A stretch of DNA of 64,000 nt, taken from assembly GCA_017445585.1 (NCBI GenBank), contig JAFSTX010000023.1, positions 1-64,000 of the forward strand, read 5' to 3'. The position numbers and the translations under genes were made by a program. The DNA is from Lachnospiraceae bacterium (GTDB lineage Bacteria > Bacillota > Clostridia > Lachnospirales > Lachnospiraceae). Under the pieces are notes generated by a model. It was not told the DNA's origin. It searched no databases and saw only the letters and a program-made list of their open reading frames with translations. Of the stretch, positions 30,732-39,291 are shown piece after piece; position 1 is the stretch's first letter; every line of letters starts with the position of its first letter.

Positions 30732-31634
30732 TCAGTTAAATGAATCGAGCGGGAGTATCTGCTCGCTCTTTCCGTCGGTGATGATCACCTTTGCGTCGGG
30801 CAGGACAGATTCTATGGTCTCATAGAAAAGTCTCTGTCTCGTGATCAGCGGATAGAGGACATACTGCTCGTAGGTCTTGTTGAATCTGACGACCTGACCC
30901 TCGGCCTCGGCAATACGGGCTTCCTTTGTCGCCTCGGCTTCCTGCACGATGCGGTCTGCTTCCGCTTCTGCGGCCGGGATCTGCTCGTTCTGGTATTGCT
31001 TGGCGTTATTGACGGCAGTGTCCTTTCCCTGCTTCGCGGTCTCGACGGCCTTGAATGCCTGGCTGATCTCCTCCGTCGGAGGCTCGGCGTCCTGGACAGT
31101 GATATTGACTACTTTCAGTCCGATATTCTGCTCGGCGAGCGCGGCCTGCATTTTTTCTTTGACGGTCGCCTGGATCTGCGATTTGCCGGTGGTCATGGCC
31201 TCGTCTACTGTGAAATCGATGACCGTGGAGCGGATGGCCGCAAGCGCGACGTTTTTAAGGATATATTCAGGCTGCTCGCTGGCGTACAGATACGCGACGG
31301 GATCCGAGACCTGATATTCCATATAAAAGTCGATATCTATCAGATTAAAATCCGACGTGATCATGATGCCGTCCGTATCGACCGTAAATGCCTGTCCGTC
31401 GCCGTCCACTACGTACCCTATGCCTGTACCGTGGATGGTGGTGTCCACTTTTGTCACGGTCTGAACCACGGGAATCTTGAAATAGAGGCCGGCAGTGTCG
31501 GTCCTCTCAACTTTGCCGAAGGTCTTTACCACTGCGATCTCCTGCTCTCCGACCCGGTAGAACGAGCCGAATACCACGAGCAGGATGACCACCAGGCAAA
31601 AGACCGGCAGGATCCATTTTCTGTTGATCTTCAT
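30732..31634 (-). CDS. hflK: SPFH/Band 7 protein, HflK-like
   Basis: A 300-residue partner of HflC: an N-terminal membrane helix (about residues 8-24), then YRVGEQEIAVVKTFGKVERT, a SPFH domain with DFNLIDIDFYMEYQVSDPV and an Ala/Glu-rich coiled coil (QIPAAEAEADRIVQEAEATK). It lacks the Gly-rich N-terminal extension of proteobacterial HflK, usual for Firmicutes versions. It starts after AAAGGAA. hflK-hflC is a two-gene unit. No ftsH is in the window. Confidence 0.88.
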   Translation of the reverse strand: MKINRKWILPVFCLVVILLVVFGSFYRVGEQEIAVVKTFGKVERTDTAGLYFKIPVVQTVTKVDTTIHGTGIGYVVDGDGQAFTVDTDGIMITSDFNLIDIDFYMEYQVSDPVAYLYASEQPEYILKNVALAAIRSTVIDFTVDEAMTTGKSQIQATVKEKMQAALAEQNIGLKVVNITVQDAEPPTEEISQAFKAVETAKQGKDTAVNNAKQYQNEQIPAAEAEADRIVQEAEATKEARIAEAEGQVVRFNKTYEQYVLYPLITRQRLFYETIESVLPDAKVIITDGKSEQILPLDSFN

Positions 31635-31668
31635 GATGTGTTCCTTTCTGTAAAGCTCTGTCGGCTTT

Positions 31669-31696
31669 ATTGTACTTCAGATCTTACTCCAGTTAA
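31669..31696 (-). promoter_or_regulatory. Candidate promoter of hflK-hflC
   Basis: Minus strand TTAACT (31691-31696), 16 bases, TACAAT (31669-31674), 35 bases before the hflK ATG. Confidence 0.4.
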
Positions 31697-31774
31697 AGAG
31701 ACAAATACATGATGACATAAGAAAAATAGACCCTGCTATTCTTCCGGAACGAAGATAAGACGGTTCAGGCTTAT

Positions 31775-31795
31775 CGGGCGGCTTAACGCCGCCCG
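31775..31795. repeat. GC-rich hairpin between the vWA gene and hflK
   Basis: A perfect 8-bp stem (CGGGCGGC with GCCGCCCG, loop TTAAC). No T run follows on either strand, so a terminator role for the vWA gene is only possible. Confidence 0.35.
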
Positions 31796-31863
31796 GTCTG
31801 CTCCCCCGCAGCACACCTCAGAGTTTCTCTCCTTCGGGTCCGTCTCTGTATCGCAGACAAACT

Positions 31864-32514
31864 TCAGTGATTCTTTCTCTCCTCCAGATCCTTCTCGATC
31901 TCGCTGCCCCAGTCGTCGGAAATGGACTCCGATGCACGCATGGCGCGGATAGGCGCGGAGAGCGCATCAAATACCTTACGTGTACCGACGCTGTCGGAAC
32001 GGTAATTCACAGCACGCTCACGCGAGATTCCGAAGCTTTTCGCAGTCTCCACCGAATCGATGTTCGCTCCGATGAAGAGAAACTCCCAGCCGGATTCCTT
32101 CTTACGCTCGACCATGCGCTTTACCTGGTCGCTGGTATAGATGTGACTGGCGTTCTCATAACCGTCCGTAGTGATAATGAACATCGTATGTTCCGGCACG
32201 TCCTCGCTGCGGGCGTATTTGTGGATGTTCTCGATGTGATGGACGGCGCCTCCTATAGCGTCGATCAGCGCAGTGCACCCGCCTACGAAGTAGTCTTCCT
32301 CGGTCATCCTGCGGATCTCACTGAGGCTCACCCTGTCATAGAGCACGGTGCTCGTGTCGCTGAAGAGCACTGTCGATACGAGGCATTCTCCGCTCTGCTT
32401 CTTCTGCTTCTCGATCATGGAATTGAATCCGCCTATGGTATCGCTCTCCAGTCCGGACATGGAACCGCTGCGGTCCAGGATAAATACAAGCTCTGTGATG
32501 TCGTTCTTTTTCAT
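31864..32514 (-). CDS. von Willebrand factor A domain protein
   Basis: A 216-residue cytosolic protein that is a single vWA domain. The metal-ion-dependent adhesion site is complete: DRSGSMSG at the start, Thr in VGGCTALIDA, and Asp in ITTDGYENA. Such soluble vWA proteins bind partner proteins through Mg2+, often in stress or ATPase-coupled systems. There is no signal peptide or membrane helix. The ATG follows CAGGAGG. It follows the HTH protein gene at 32654-33217 by 140 bases on the same strand; the pair may be a functional cassette. The partner ligand is unknown. Confidence 0.88.
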   Translation of the reverse strand: MKKNDITELVFILDRSGSMSGLESDTIGGFNSMIEKQKKQSGECLVSTVLFSDTSTVLYDRVSLSEIRRMTEEDYFVGGCTALIDAIGGAVHHIENIHKYARSEDVPEHTMFIITTDGYENASHIYTSDQVKRMVERKKESGWEFLFIGANIDSVETAKSFGISRERAVNYRSDSVGTRKVFDALSAPIRAMRASESISDDWGSEIEKDLEERKNH

Positions 32515-32653
32515 TTCTGTGATCCTCCTGTATAAGTAATGGCTGCACGGAACTCATCCATGCAGCCATCAGTATAGAGGAAAACAAAAGAGAGATGGTC
32601 GCCCGGCAGGCGACATTTTCAGCCGGAAGATCCGGCGCCTGATCCTCGCAGGT

Positions 32654-33217
32654 CTACAGCGGCAGCAGCGTCTGGTCAAACTCGAGCAAGGCGTCGTTTA
32701 TCCTGAAAAAATCATATATGCGTTTCCTGATATGATACTCTACGACTATATCAAAAACGCTGCTGCGCGACAAGGCATATCCGGCCTTCCTGAGCAGCTG
32801 TGCAGTCTCCTCTTCGTTCATCTCAAGCGCCAGAGCAAAGGCTATCGCGGTGATCTTCGACGGGCGGTACCCGGGATCGCTGCGCAGCTTTGAGAAAAGC
32901 TTCCGGTCCAGATGTGCCTTTTTATAGCACTGCACGTCACTCATCCCGCGGCTGTCGATCTCACGGAACAGTGCCTCGGCGAAACTCTCGTCCCTTTTCT
33001 CGATCTCGACGGCAAGTCCCTCCGGGACGCTCTCAGACGCGGCTTCCTTCATCCTCGAGGCAAAGACCTGCCTCCGTCCCATGGACGGCTTCGTCGCTCT
33101 CGGTGCCTCAAAGCTGCCATGCAAAGGCGCGCAGCACTCCATGAGCATATCGTTCTCAGGCACGTATCTGCTGTCTATGTATGCCTTCAGTTCTTCATAT
33201 ATCCTTCTGTCGATCAT
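32654..33217 (-). CDS. Hypothetical protein with helical XRE-like C-terminal domain
   Basis: A 187-residue protein. The N-terminal 75 residues are poorly defined. The C-terminal 110 residues (from ESFAEALFREIDSRGMSDVQ through LFSKLRSD, KITAIAFALALEMNEEETAQ and LLRKAGYALSRSSVFD) look like a helix-turn-helix-type domain I know from the tails of some macro-domain proteins in Firmicutes. A DNA-binding or protein-adaptor role is plausible but not shown. I chose the ATG at 33217: GTGGAGG lies eight bases before it, whereas the in-frame GTG five codons upstream overlaps that site. Confidence 0.65.
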   Translation of the reverse strand: MIDRRIYEELKAYIDSRYVPENDMLMECCAPLHGSFEAPRATKPSMGRRQVFASRMKEAASESVPEGLAVEIEKRDESFAEALFREIDSRGMSDVQCYKKAHLDRKLFSKLRSDPGYRPSKITAIAFALALEMNEEETAQLLRKAGYALSRSSVFDIVVEYHIRKRIYDFFRINDALLEFDQTLLPL

Positions 33218-33236
33218 CGTTTCTGCCTCCACTTTT

Positions 33237-33265
33237 ATCCTAATACATAATCCTCACGATATCAA
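33237..33265 (-). promoter_or_regulatory. Candidate promoter of the HTH-vWA pair
   Basis: Minus strand TTGATA (33260-33265), 17 bases, TAGGAT (33237-33242), 19 bases before the ATG. It is back to back with the promoter at 33298. Confidence 0.45.
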
Positions 33266-33297
33266 CTCATAGTTAACGGGTGCTCTCTCCTTCCGGC

Positions 33298-33326
33298 TTG
33301 ACCATTTCCCCCTGTTATCCTAAAAT
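33298..33326 (+). promoter_or_regulatory. Promoter of the ParB-like/BMP fusion gene
   Basis: TTGACC (33298-33303), a 17-base spacer and TAAAAT (33321-33326), followed by GGAAGAG and the ATG at 33352. Confidence 0.6.
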
Positions 33327-33351
33327 ATAAGAACAGAAAAGGAAGAGATAA

Positions 33352-35298
33352 ATGAACAGGACTGAAGCAGCAAATCAATTCGAGTATGCCCTGAAAGCGG
33401 GCAAAAAATACTACAGGGACGCCATCCTCAGAGGACAGTATCCCTTTCCCACGGTGCTTGACGAGATCGTCGACGAGAACCGCATCGCATCAAGGGTAAG
33501 CATAGGTCTTACCGATATCCCGTCAGATTACATTAAAGGCACCAAGACGGCAGGACGCACGTCTGCACTGGCCGGGAACTTTATGCCGCTCCTCGACGCC
33601 GATACCGAGTTCGGGACAAAATGGATCAGTCTGTGTGAGGCGCATCTCGGCAGCCAGGGCATACACGACCCCATACTCTGCTACGAATACATGGGCCGAT
33701 TCTATGTGCAGGAAGGGAACAAGCGCGTCAGCGTACTGCTGAGCTTCGACGCCCCGACCGTTCCCGGCATAGTCACCAGACTGATCCCGGAGTACTCGTC
33801 GGACCATGAAGTGATGGTTTACTATGAGTTTCTTCATTTTTACGAGCTGACCGGACTGTACGGCATCACCATGAAGCACCGCGGCGAATACGCAAGACTC
33901 CTGGCGGAGCTGGGCATGGACGACGATCATGTGTGGACGGAGGACGAGCGCAGGCGTTTCCGTTCCGGATACACCAGATTCAAGAGGATCTTCTATCAGG
34001 TAAAGCCCGCGAATCTGATGACCGCCACTGCAGAGGCACTTCTCGTCTGGCTGCGCGTATTTAGATTTTCAGATATCAGGGAATTCACCGACGAGCAGCT
34101 CGCCGCCGAACTGCGCACGCTGATGCCCGACATCAGGGCGATCGACGAGGGCGAGAGCGTGGAACTCTCGACAGGCCCCGACGAGAAGCAGCAGAGCCTG
34201 CTCGGCAAGCTTTTCGGCGGAAAAGCCACGGTAAAGGCAGCTTTCATCTATCCGACCGACCCCGTATCCAGCCCGTGGAGCCGCGCGCATGAGCAGGGAA
34301 GGCTCTACGCCGGAGAAAAGCTCGAAGGAAGAGCCGAGACACGTGTATACACCTGCTCCGACGGCGGGTACCTCACCTCCATGGAACAGGCGGCAGATGA
34401 CGGAGCGGACATTATCTTTGCCACGACTCCCCCGATGATAGACGCCTGCCGCAACATAGCGCTCACACACAAGAATATAAAAGTCCTTAACTGTGCCCTC
34501 TCTCAGTCATATACCGGGGTGCGTACCTATTATGCGAGGGCATACGAGAGCAAATTCATCACCGGCGCGATAGCCGGAGCAATGACGGAGAACGACACCG
34601 TAGGCTATATCGCGGACTATCCCATATTCGGGACCATTGCCTCCGTAAACGCTTTTGCGCTGGGGCTCCGTGCGACGAATCCGAGAGCCAGAGTCGCCCT
34701 CAGATGGACGTGCCTGCCCGGCGAACCGTCAGCCGAATTCCTTTCCTCTGGGATCCGCGTGATCTCCAACCGCGACACGCTTGATTCCGGCAAACCCGGC
34801 TGGGCCGAAGGCAGAGGCACATATATGTATCTGGACGACGGCACCGTACAGCCACTGGCTATCCCCACATGGAACTGGGGCAGATTCTACGAGAAGACCA
34901 TCAAGCTGCTGCTGCACGGCACATGGGAGGAGCCTCAGGACGGGCACTCCGTCAGCTACTGGTGGGGAATGGACAGCGGTGTGATTGACATCAGTCTGGA
35001 CGATTCTCTGCCCGACGGCGTCAGGTCTCTGGCGATGGCACTTCGCAGCGGCATCATCTCTGGACAGATCGAGCCGTTCAGGACCCGTATCGTCGATGAT
35101 CACAGCATCCTGAGAAACGACGGCAGCTCGTCGCTGGATATGGACAGCATTTTGAACATGGACTGGTTCTGCCAAAACGTGGACGGCAGAATACCGTCAT
35201 TTGACGAGCTGCTGCCCATGTCCAGAGATCTCGTGCGTGTCCTGGGCATCTACCGCAGCAGCCTCCCTCCGGAAAAAGACAAAGAAGAACAGATATGA
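33352..35298 (+). CDS. Cytosolic fusion of ParB-like domain and BMP/PnrA-type ligand-binding domain
   Basis: A 648-residue protein with no signal peptide, lipobox or membrane helix. The first 150 residues include YEYMGRFYVQEGNKRVSVLL, which fits the DGNxR box of ParB-like/sulfiredoxin folds. A helical middle follows (about 150-285). From about residue 290 to 570 it matches the BMP/PnrA family of substrate-binding proteins: VKAAFIYPTDPV, YESKFITGAIAGAMTENDTV and GYIADYPIFGTIASVNAFAL. BMP proteins are normally lipoproteins that bind purine nucleosides for an ABC importer; here the domain would be inside the cell, so a sensory role is likelier than transport. No ABC permease or ATPase is next to it. 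It overlaps the phosphoesterase gene by four bases (ATGA). Confidence 0.7.
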   Translation: MNRTEAANQFEYALKAGKKYYRDAILRGQYPFPTVLDEIVDENRIASRVSIGLTDIPSDYIKGTKTAGRTSALAGNFMPLLDADTEFGTKWISLCEAHLGSQGIHDPILCYEYMGRFYVQEGNKRVSVLLSFDAPTVPGIVTRLIPEYSSDHEVMVYYEFLHFYELTGLYGITMKHRGEYARLLAELGMDDDHVWTEDERRRFRSGYTRFKRIFYQVKPANLMTATAEALLVWLRVFRFSDIREFTDEQLAAELRTLMPDIRAIDEGESVELSTGPDEKQQSLLGKLFGGKATVKAAFIYPTDPVSSPWSRAHEQGRLYAGEKLEGRAETRVYTCSDGGYLTSMEQAADDGADIIFATTPPMIDACRNIALTHKNIKVLNCALSQSYTGVRTYYARAYESKFITGAIAGAMTENDTVGYIADYPIFGTIASVNAFALGLRATNPRARVALRWTCLPGEPSAEFLSSGIRVISNRDTLDSGKPGWAEGRGTYMYLDDGTVQPLAIPTWNWGRFYEKTIKLLLHGTWEEPQDGHSVSYWWGMDSGVIDISLDDSLPDGVRSLAMALRSGIISGQIEPFRTRIVDDHSILRNDGSSSLDMDSILNMDWFCQNVDGRIPSFDELLPMSRDLVRVLGIYRSSLPPEKDKEEQI

Positions 35299-35882
35299 GA
35301 CTACTACTGCTTGCAGATACAGAAGACCCCTCCCTGTGGGACTACTACACTCCGCAGAAGACCGCGGGAGTGGACCTCGTCATATCCGCAGGGGACCTTA
35401 AGGGACCGTACCTCTCCTTCCTCGTCACGATGGTGAACCGGCCTCTGCTCTACGTCCACGGCAATCACGACTCATCATACGAGAAGTGGCCTCCCGAGGG
35501 CTGCGACTGCATCGACGACGAGCTCGTGACAGTAAAGGGGCTTCGGATCCTGGGCCTGGGAGGGAGCCAGATCATCAGCGACGGATATTACTACTCCGAA
35601 AAAGACATGCGAAAGCGCATCCGCCGCCTGCGCAGGAAGATCAAAAAAGCCGGCGGCGTGGACATCGTCGTCACACACTCTCCGGCTCTCGGATACGGCG
35701 ACGAGGACAATCCCTCACACCGCGGATATGAGACGTTTCTGGAACTCATAGACGAATTCCATCCGCGCTTTTTTATCTATGGACACGTGCATGAAAGCTA
35801 CAGCCACGAATTCACGCGCCGGCTCAGCCGGGGCGATACCACGCTGATCAACGCCAGCGGCAAGTATTTTCTGGATATCTGA
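35295..35882 (+). CDS. Calcineurin-like metallophosphoesterase with altered first motif
   Basis: A 195-residue phosphoesterase. Motifs II-V are intact: SAGDLKG, HGNHDSS, VVTHSPALG and GHVHESY. Motif I, normally D-x-H, reads LLADTEDP, so Glu stands where the His metal ligand is expected. The enzyme may use Glu as ligand, work with a different metal set, or have lost part of its activity. Translation is coupled to the ParB-like/BMP gene by an ATGA overlap, suggesting that ligand sensing and a hydrolase act together. Substrate unknown. After the stop a weak GAGGA/TCCTC hairpin with TTTAT (35881-35904) may terminate. Confidence 0.85.
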   Translation: MRLLLLADTEDPSLWDYYTPQKTAGVDLVISAGDLKGPYLSFLVTMVNRPLLYVHGNHDSSYEKWPPEGCDCIDDELVTVKGLRILGLGGSQIISDGYYYSEKDMRKRIRRLRRKIKKAGGVDIVVTHSPALGYGDEDNPSHRGYETFLELIDEFHPRFFIYGHVHESYSHEFTRRLSRGDTTLINASGKYFLDI

Positions 35883-35901
35883 GGAGCACATGCGGTCCTC
35901 T

Positions 35902-37674
35902 TTATACATCCGCAGCTATCTCGTACAGATCGCTTTCCCTGAACTGAAGTGAATAGAGTTTTTTGTAGGTACCGTCCGCAGCCATAAGCTGCTCGTGAGT
36001 ACCTCTCTCCGTGATGCGCCCGCCGAGGACCACTGCGATCTCGTCTGCATTGCGGATAGTGGAGAGACGGTGTGCGACCACGAGGGTGGTACGGCCCTTG
36101 CACAGCTCGTCGAGAGCCTGCTGGATCAGGACCTCAGTGGTATTGTCAAGTGCGCTCGTAGCTTCATCCAGTATCAGGATGGCAGGATCCTTGAGAAAGA
36201 CCCTGGCTATGGACAGGCGCTGCTTCTGACCGCCCGAAAGCTTCACGCCTCTCTCTCCTATCTCGGTGTCATAGCCATGTTCGAGGGTCATGACGTAATC
36301 GTGGATATTGGCTCGCTTTGCCGCCTCGACGACCTCCTCATCTGTGGCGTCCGGTCTGCCGTAGAGGATATTCTCACGTATAGTCCCGACGAAGAGGAAC
36401 ACGTCCTGCTGGACTATGCCGATATTCCTGCGGACAGAGTCCAGGGTGAGGGTGCGGATGTCATGCCCGTCGATCAGAATGCTTCCGTCACCTTCGCCGA
36501 GTTTGTAGAAATTCGGCAGCAGATGACACATCGTAGTCTTGCCGCCACCCGAAGGACCTACGAGAGCAAGCTTTTTGCCGCTCTCTATCCGCAAGTCTAT
36601 ATCGTGAAGGATCTCGTGTGAATCGTTATATGCATAGCTTACATGGCGAAACTCTATATCTCCGTGTACGTTTTCAAGCGGGGTCGCATCCGCTGCGTCC
36701 TGCTCGGGCTGCTCGTCCATGATCTCGGCGAAACGTTTGAAACCGCTGGCACCGTTCTGGAATTGCTCCATGAAATTGATCAGCGTATTGACCGGGTTGA
36801 TAAAGAGGTTCACCGAAACGATGAACGTGGAATAGTCTCCGAAGGATATCCTGTCCGCATACAGGAACAGGCCTCCCGCGATCAGGATTATCACATTGAA
36901 GATATCCGTGATGAATGCAGTGGACGAAAAGAATCTGGCCATGGCCGAATACGCATGACGCGAGGCCTCCACGAACTGAGAATCGCCCTCGGCGAATCTG
37001 TGGATCTCGGTATCGTAATTGGTATACGCTTTTGTCACGCGGATGCCTGTGATGCTGCTCTCGACGGCAGCATTGATCACGGCGTTGCTCTTGCGGCGCT
37101 CGTCGAAAGCGCGTCTCATCTGCCTGCGGAAATGCAGCGTCACAAAGAAAAGTATCGGCACGCAGGCAAAGATGATCAGCGTCAGATAGATATTGATCGT
37201 ACACAGATAGATGAAAGAGAGAATGATCATCGTGGAGCTGATGAGAATATTCTCCGGACCGTGGTGCGCAAGTTCGGCGACTTCAAAAAGATCGCTGGTG
37301 ATGCGCGTCATGATCCTGCCGGTCTCATGATCGTCAAAAAAGCTGAACGGGAGCCTCTCCAGGTGCTCAAAGAGATCACGCCGCATCTGCGACTGCATCT
37401 TCACGCCGATCATATGGCCGTAATACTGTACGAAATATCTCAGCAGCATCCTGATGATATACAGGATCAGGATCGCGATACCCGCAATGACTATAGTACT
37501 GTACATCTTCTGAGGGATGTAGATGTTCAGCATTCTGTTCGTGACGATGGGATAGAGCATACCCAGCACCGAGATCATCAGTGCTGCGAGCATGTCGAGC
37601 GTCAGCATCTTCTTATGCGGTTTATAATAACCGATAAATCTTTTAAACATATCGCTGCAGGCAGGTAACTCCAT
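35902..37674 (-). CDS. ABC exporter, fused permease and ATPase
   Basis: A 590-residue half-transporter of the type IV exporter class that works as a dimer. Six membrane helices (about residues 20-300) precede an ATPase domain with Walker A VGPSGGGKTTM, the Q loop in GIVQQDVFLF, signature LSGGQKQRLS, Walker B ILILDEATSALD and the H-loop VVAHRLSTI. Substrate cannot be told; lipid or drug export are typical. I list the ATG at 37674, but an internal ATG at 37650 (MFKRFIGYYKPHKK) matches the family start better and may be the real one. It stands convergent to the phosphoesterase gene. Confidence 0.92.
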   Translation of the reverse strand: MELPACSDMFKRFIGYYKPHKKMLTLDMLAALMISVLGMLYPIVTNRMLNIYIPQKMYSTIVIAGIAILILYIIRMLLRYFVQYYGHMIGVKMQSQMRRDLFEHLERLPFSFFDDHETGRIMTRITSDLFEVAELAHHGPENILISSTMIILSFIYLCTINIYLTLIIFACVPILFFVTLHFRRQMRRAFDERRKSNAVINAAVESSITGIRVTKAYTNYDTEIHRFAEGDSQFVEASRHAYSAMARFFSSTAFITDIFNVIILIAGGLFLYADRISFGDYSTFIVSVNLFINPVNTLINFMEQFQNGASGFKRFAEIMDEQPEQDAADATPLENVHGDIEFRHVSYAYNDSHEILHDIDLRIESGKKLALVGPSGGGKTTMCHLLPNFYKLGEGDGSILIDGHDIRTLTLDSVRRNIGIVQQDVFLFVGTIRENILYGRPDATDEEVVEAAKRANIHDYVMTLEHGYDTEIGERGVKLSGGQKQRLSIARVFLKDPAILILDEATSALDNTTEVLIQQALDELCKGRTTLVVAHRLSTIRNADEIAVVLGGRITERGTHEQLMAADGTYKKLYSLQFRESDLYEIAADV

Positions 37675-37702
37675 TACTTTCTCTGCAATAAAAAGGAACG
37701 GT

Positions 37703-38137
37703 TCACGTCCACGCCCAGAGCATCAGTCCGATGACTATGGCTCCGGCAACTATAAAGATCAGCACAAGAAGCAATCCGGCGGAAAGTGCCCCGAGGACCC
37801 ACGCGGCGTTCTCGCCTTTAGTCTCGCGCTGCTCCCACGGACGAAACTTGCCTGCCTCGCCGGGTTCCATGATGACGCCGTCCTCCTCAACATATTCCGG
37901 ACCAGCTGACGAGACTGACGCGCTGCCGTCCCCGGTGATCGGCTCCGCATTTACGGCAGGCTCACCGGAGCCGGTTTCGTCACCCTCTTCGCGCAGGAAA
38001 GGCTCGATAGGCTCACTCACCTCATCGTCATACCTGTTGGGCATAAAAAGATTGCGGCGTCGGACGCCGCTCATATCGGCGATCGTTCTTCCGTCGTCAT
38101 CATCGTATACGCGTTTTTTCTTCTCTTTTTCAGCCAT
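37703..38137 (-). CDS. Single-pass membrane protein with acidic cytosolic region
   Basis: A 144-residue protein: charged N terminus (MAEKEKKKRVYDDDDGRT), a disordered acidic region rich in Glu, Gly and Ser, and one C-terminal membrane helix (about residues 110-143, WVLGALSAGLLLVLIFIVAG). No family is recognised. It lies 28 bases upstream of the ABC exporter gene on the same strand, and so may be cotranscribed with it. The ribosome site is weak. Confidence 0.6.
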   Translation of the reverse strand: MAEKEKKKRVYDDDDGRTIADMSGVRRRNLFMPNRYDDEVSEPIEPFLREEGDETGSGEPAVNAEPITGDGSASVSSAGPEYVEEDGVIMEPGEAGKFRPWEQRETKGENAAWVLGALSAGLLLVLIFIVAGAIVIGLMLWAWT

Positions 38138-38198
38138 AATCTTTGTGTTCCAATACGATTCAGAACGCTTTTGCAGTCAGTGCGGCGCCCGGCTGCGG

Positions 38199-38228
38199 AA
38201 AAAACGACGGACTGCACCGCAGTCCGTC
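38199..38228 (-). terminator. Terminator of the opp operon
   Basis: A perfect 10-bp stem (38206-38215 with 38219-38228, loop ACC) followed on the minus strand by T6, 13 bases after the oppF stop. Confidence 0.92.
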
Positions 38229-38241
38229 ATATAAGTCACAT

Positions 38242-39291
38242 TCAGGCGTTGATATCCGGAACGTCATCATAGAGATGGCAGTTCACGAAATGTCCGGGCT
38301 CGATCTCCTTCTGGACAGGAGCAACACTCTTGCAGCACTCCATGCAGTTCGCGCAGCGGGTGTGGAACTTGCAGCCCTTTGGAGGATTCGCCGGCGAAGG
38401 GATCGATCCCTCCAGAACTATACGGTTCATCTTGACCGTAGGATCCGGGATCGGGATAGCCGAGAAGAGCGCCTTGGTGTAAGGATGGAGCGGATTGCGG
38501 AAAATATCCTCAGTCGAACCGTATTCCACCAGGCTTCCAAGGTACATGACGCCAACCGTATCCGAGATATGCTCCACGACAGACAGATCGTGCGAGATGA
38601 ACAGATAAGTCAGATTCCTCTTCTCCTGAAGCTCCTTCAGCAGGTTGATGATCTGCGCCTGAATGGAAACATCCAGAGCGGAAACAGGCTCGTCACACAC
38701 CACAAACTCAGGATTCAGCGCCAGCGCGCGCGCAATACAGATACGCTGCCTCTGGCCGCCGGAAAACTCATGAGGATAACGGTCCTTGTGGAAAGGCTGC
38801 AGGCCGCAGTCATCCATGACCTGATCGATATAGTCATTGTACTCCTCGCGGGAGACCAGACCGTGCTCTCTCACCGCCTCGCCGATGATCTCGCTGACGG
38901 GCATACGCGGAGAAAGCGAGGAAAAAGGATCCTGGAAGATGATCTGCATCTTGGGACGCATCGCTCTCATCTCTTTGTTGTCCAGATCGTAGACCTCGCG
39001 TCCGTTGAAAAGCACCTGGCCTCCGGTCTTCTCGCCGGAAAGACGCAGGATCGTGCGTCCGGCCGTGGTCTTGCCGCAGCCTGACTCTCCCACGAGACCC
39101 ATGCAGGAACCGCGCTTCAGATTAAAAGTAATGCCGTCCACAGCCTTGACATAACCGACGGTATGAGAGATCAGACCGCCCTTGACCGGGAAATACTTCT
39201 TCAGGGCATTTACCTGAAGAATATAGCGATCATCAGGCTCTACGGGGTCAAAAGTATTGTCAATACGGAGTCTTTCCTTTGCTTCACTCAT
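38242..39291 (-). CDS. oppF: Oligopeptide ABC transporter ATPase OppF
   Basis: A 349-residue ATPase of the Opp/Dpp importer. Walker [17 protein letters not shown], signature EFSGGQRQRICIARAL, Walker B FVVCDEPVSALD and H loop FISHDLSVVEH are intact. The C-terminal extension with four Cys (CKFHTRCANCMECC) is the Opp/Dpp iron-sulfur or metal site. It starts 8 bases inside oppD and is the last gene of the operon, followed by a strong terminator. Confidence 0.93.
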   Translation of the reverse strand: MSEAKERLRIDNTFDPVEPDDRYILQVNALKKYFPVKGGLISHTVGYVKAVDGITFNLKRGSCMGLVGESGCGKTTAGRTILRLSGEKTGGQVLFNGREVYDLDNKEMRAMRPKMQIIFQDPFSSLSPRMPVSEIIGEAVREHGLVSREEYNDYIDQVMDDCGLQPFHKDRYPHEFSGGQRQRICIARALALNPEFVVCDEPVSALDVSIQAQIINLLKELQEKRNLTYLFISHDLSVVEHISDTVGVMYLGSLVEYGSTEDIFRNPLHPYTKALFSAIPIPDPTVKMNRIVLEGSIPSPANPPKGCKFHTRCANCMECCKSVAPVQKEIEPGHFVNCHLYDDVPDINA

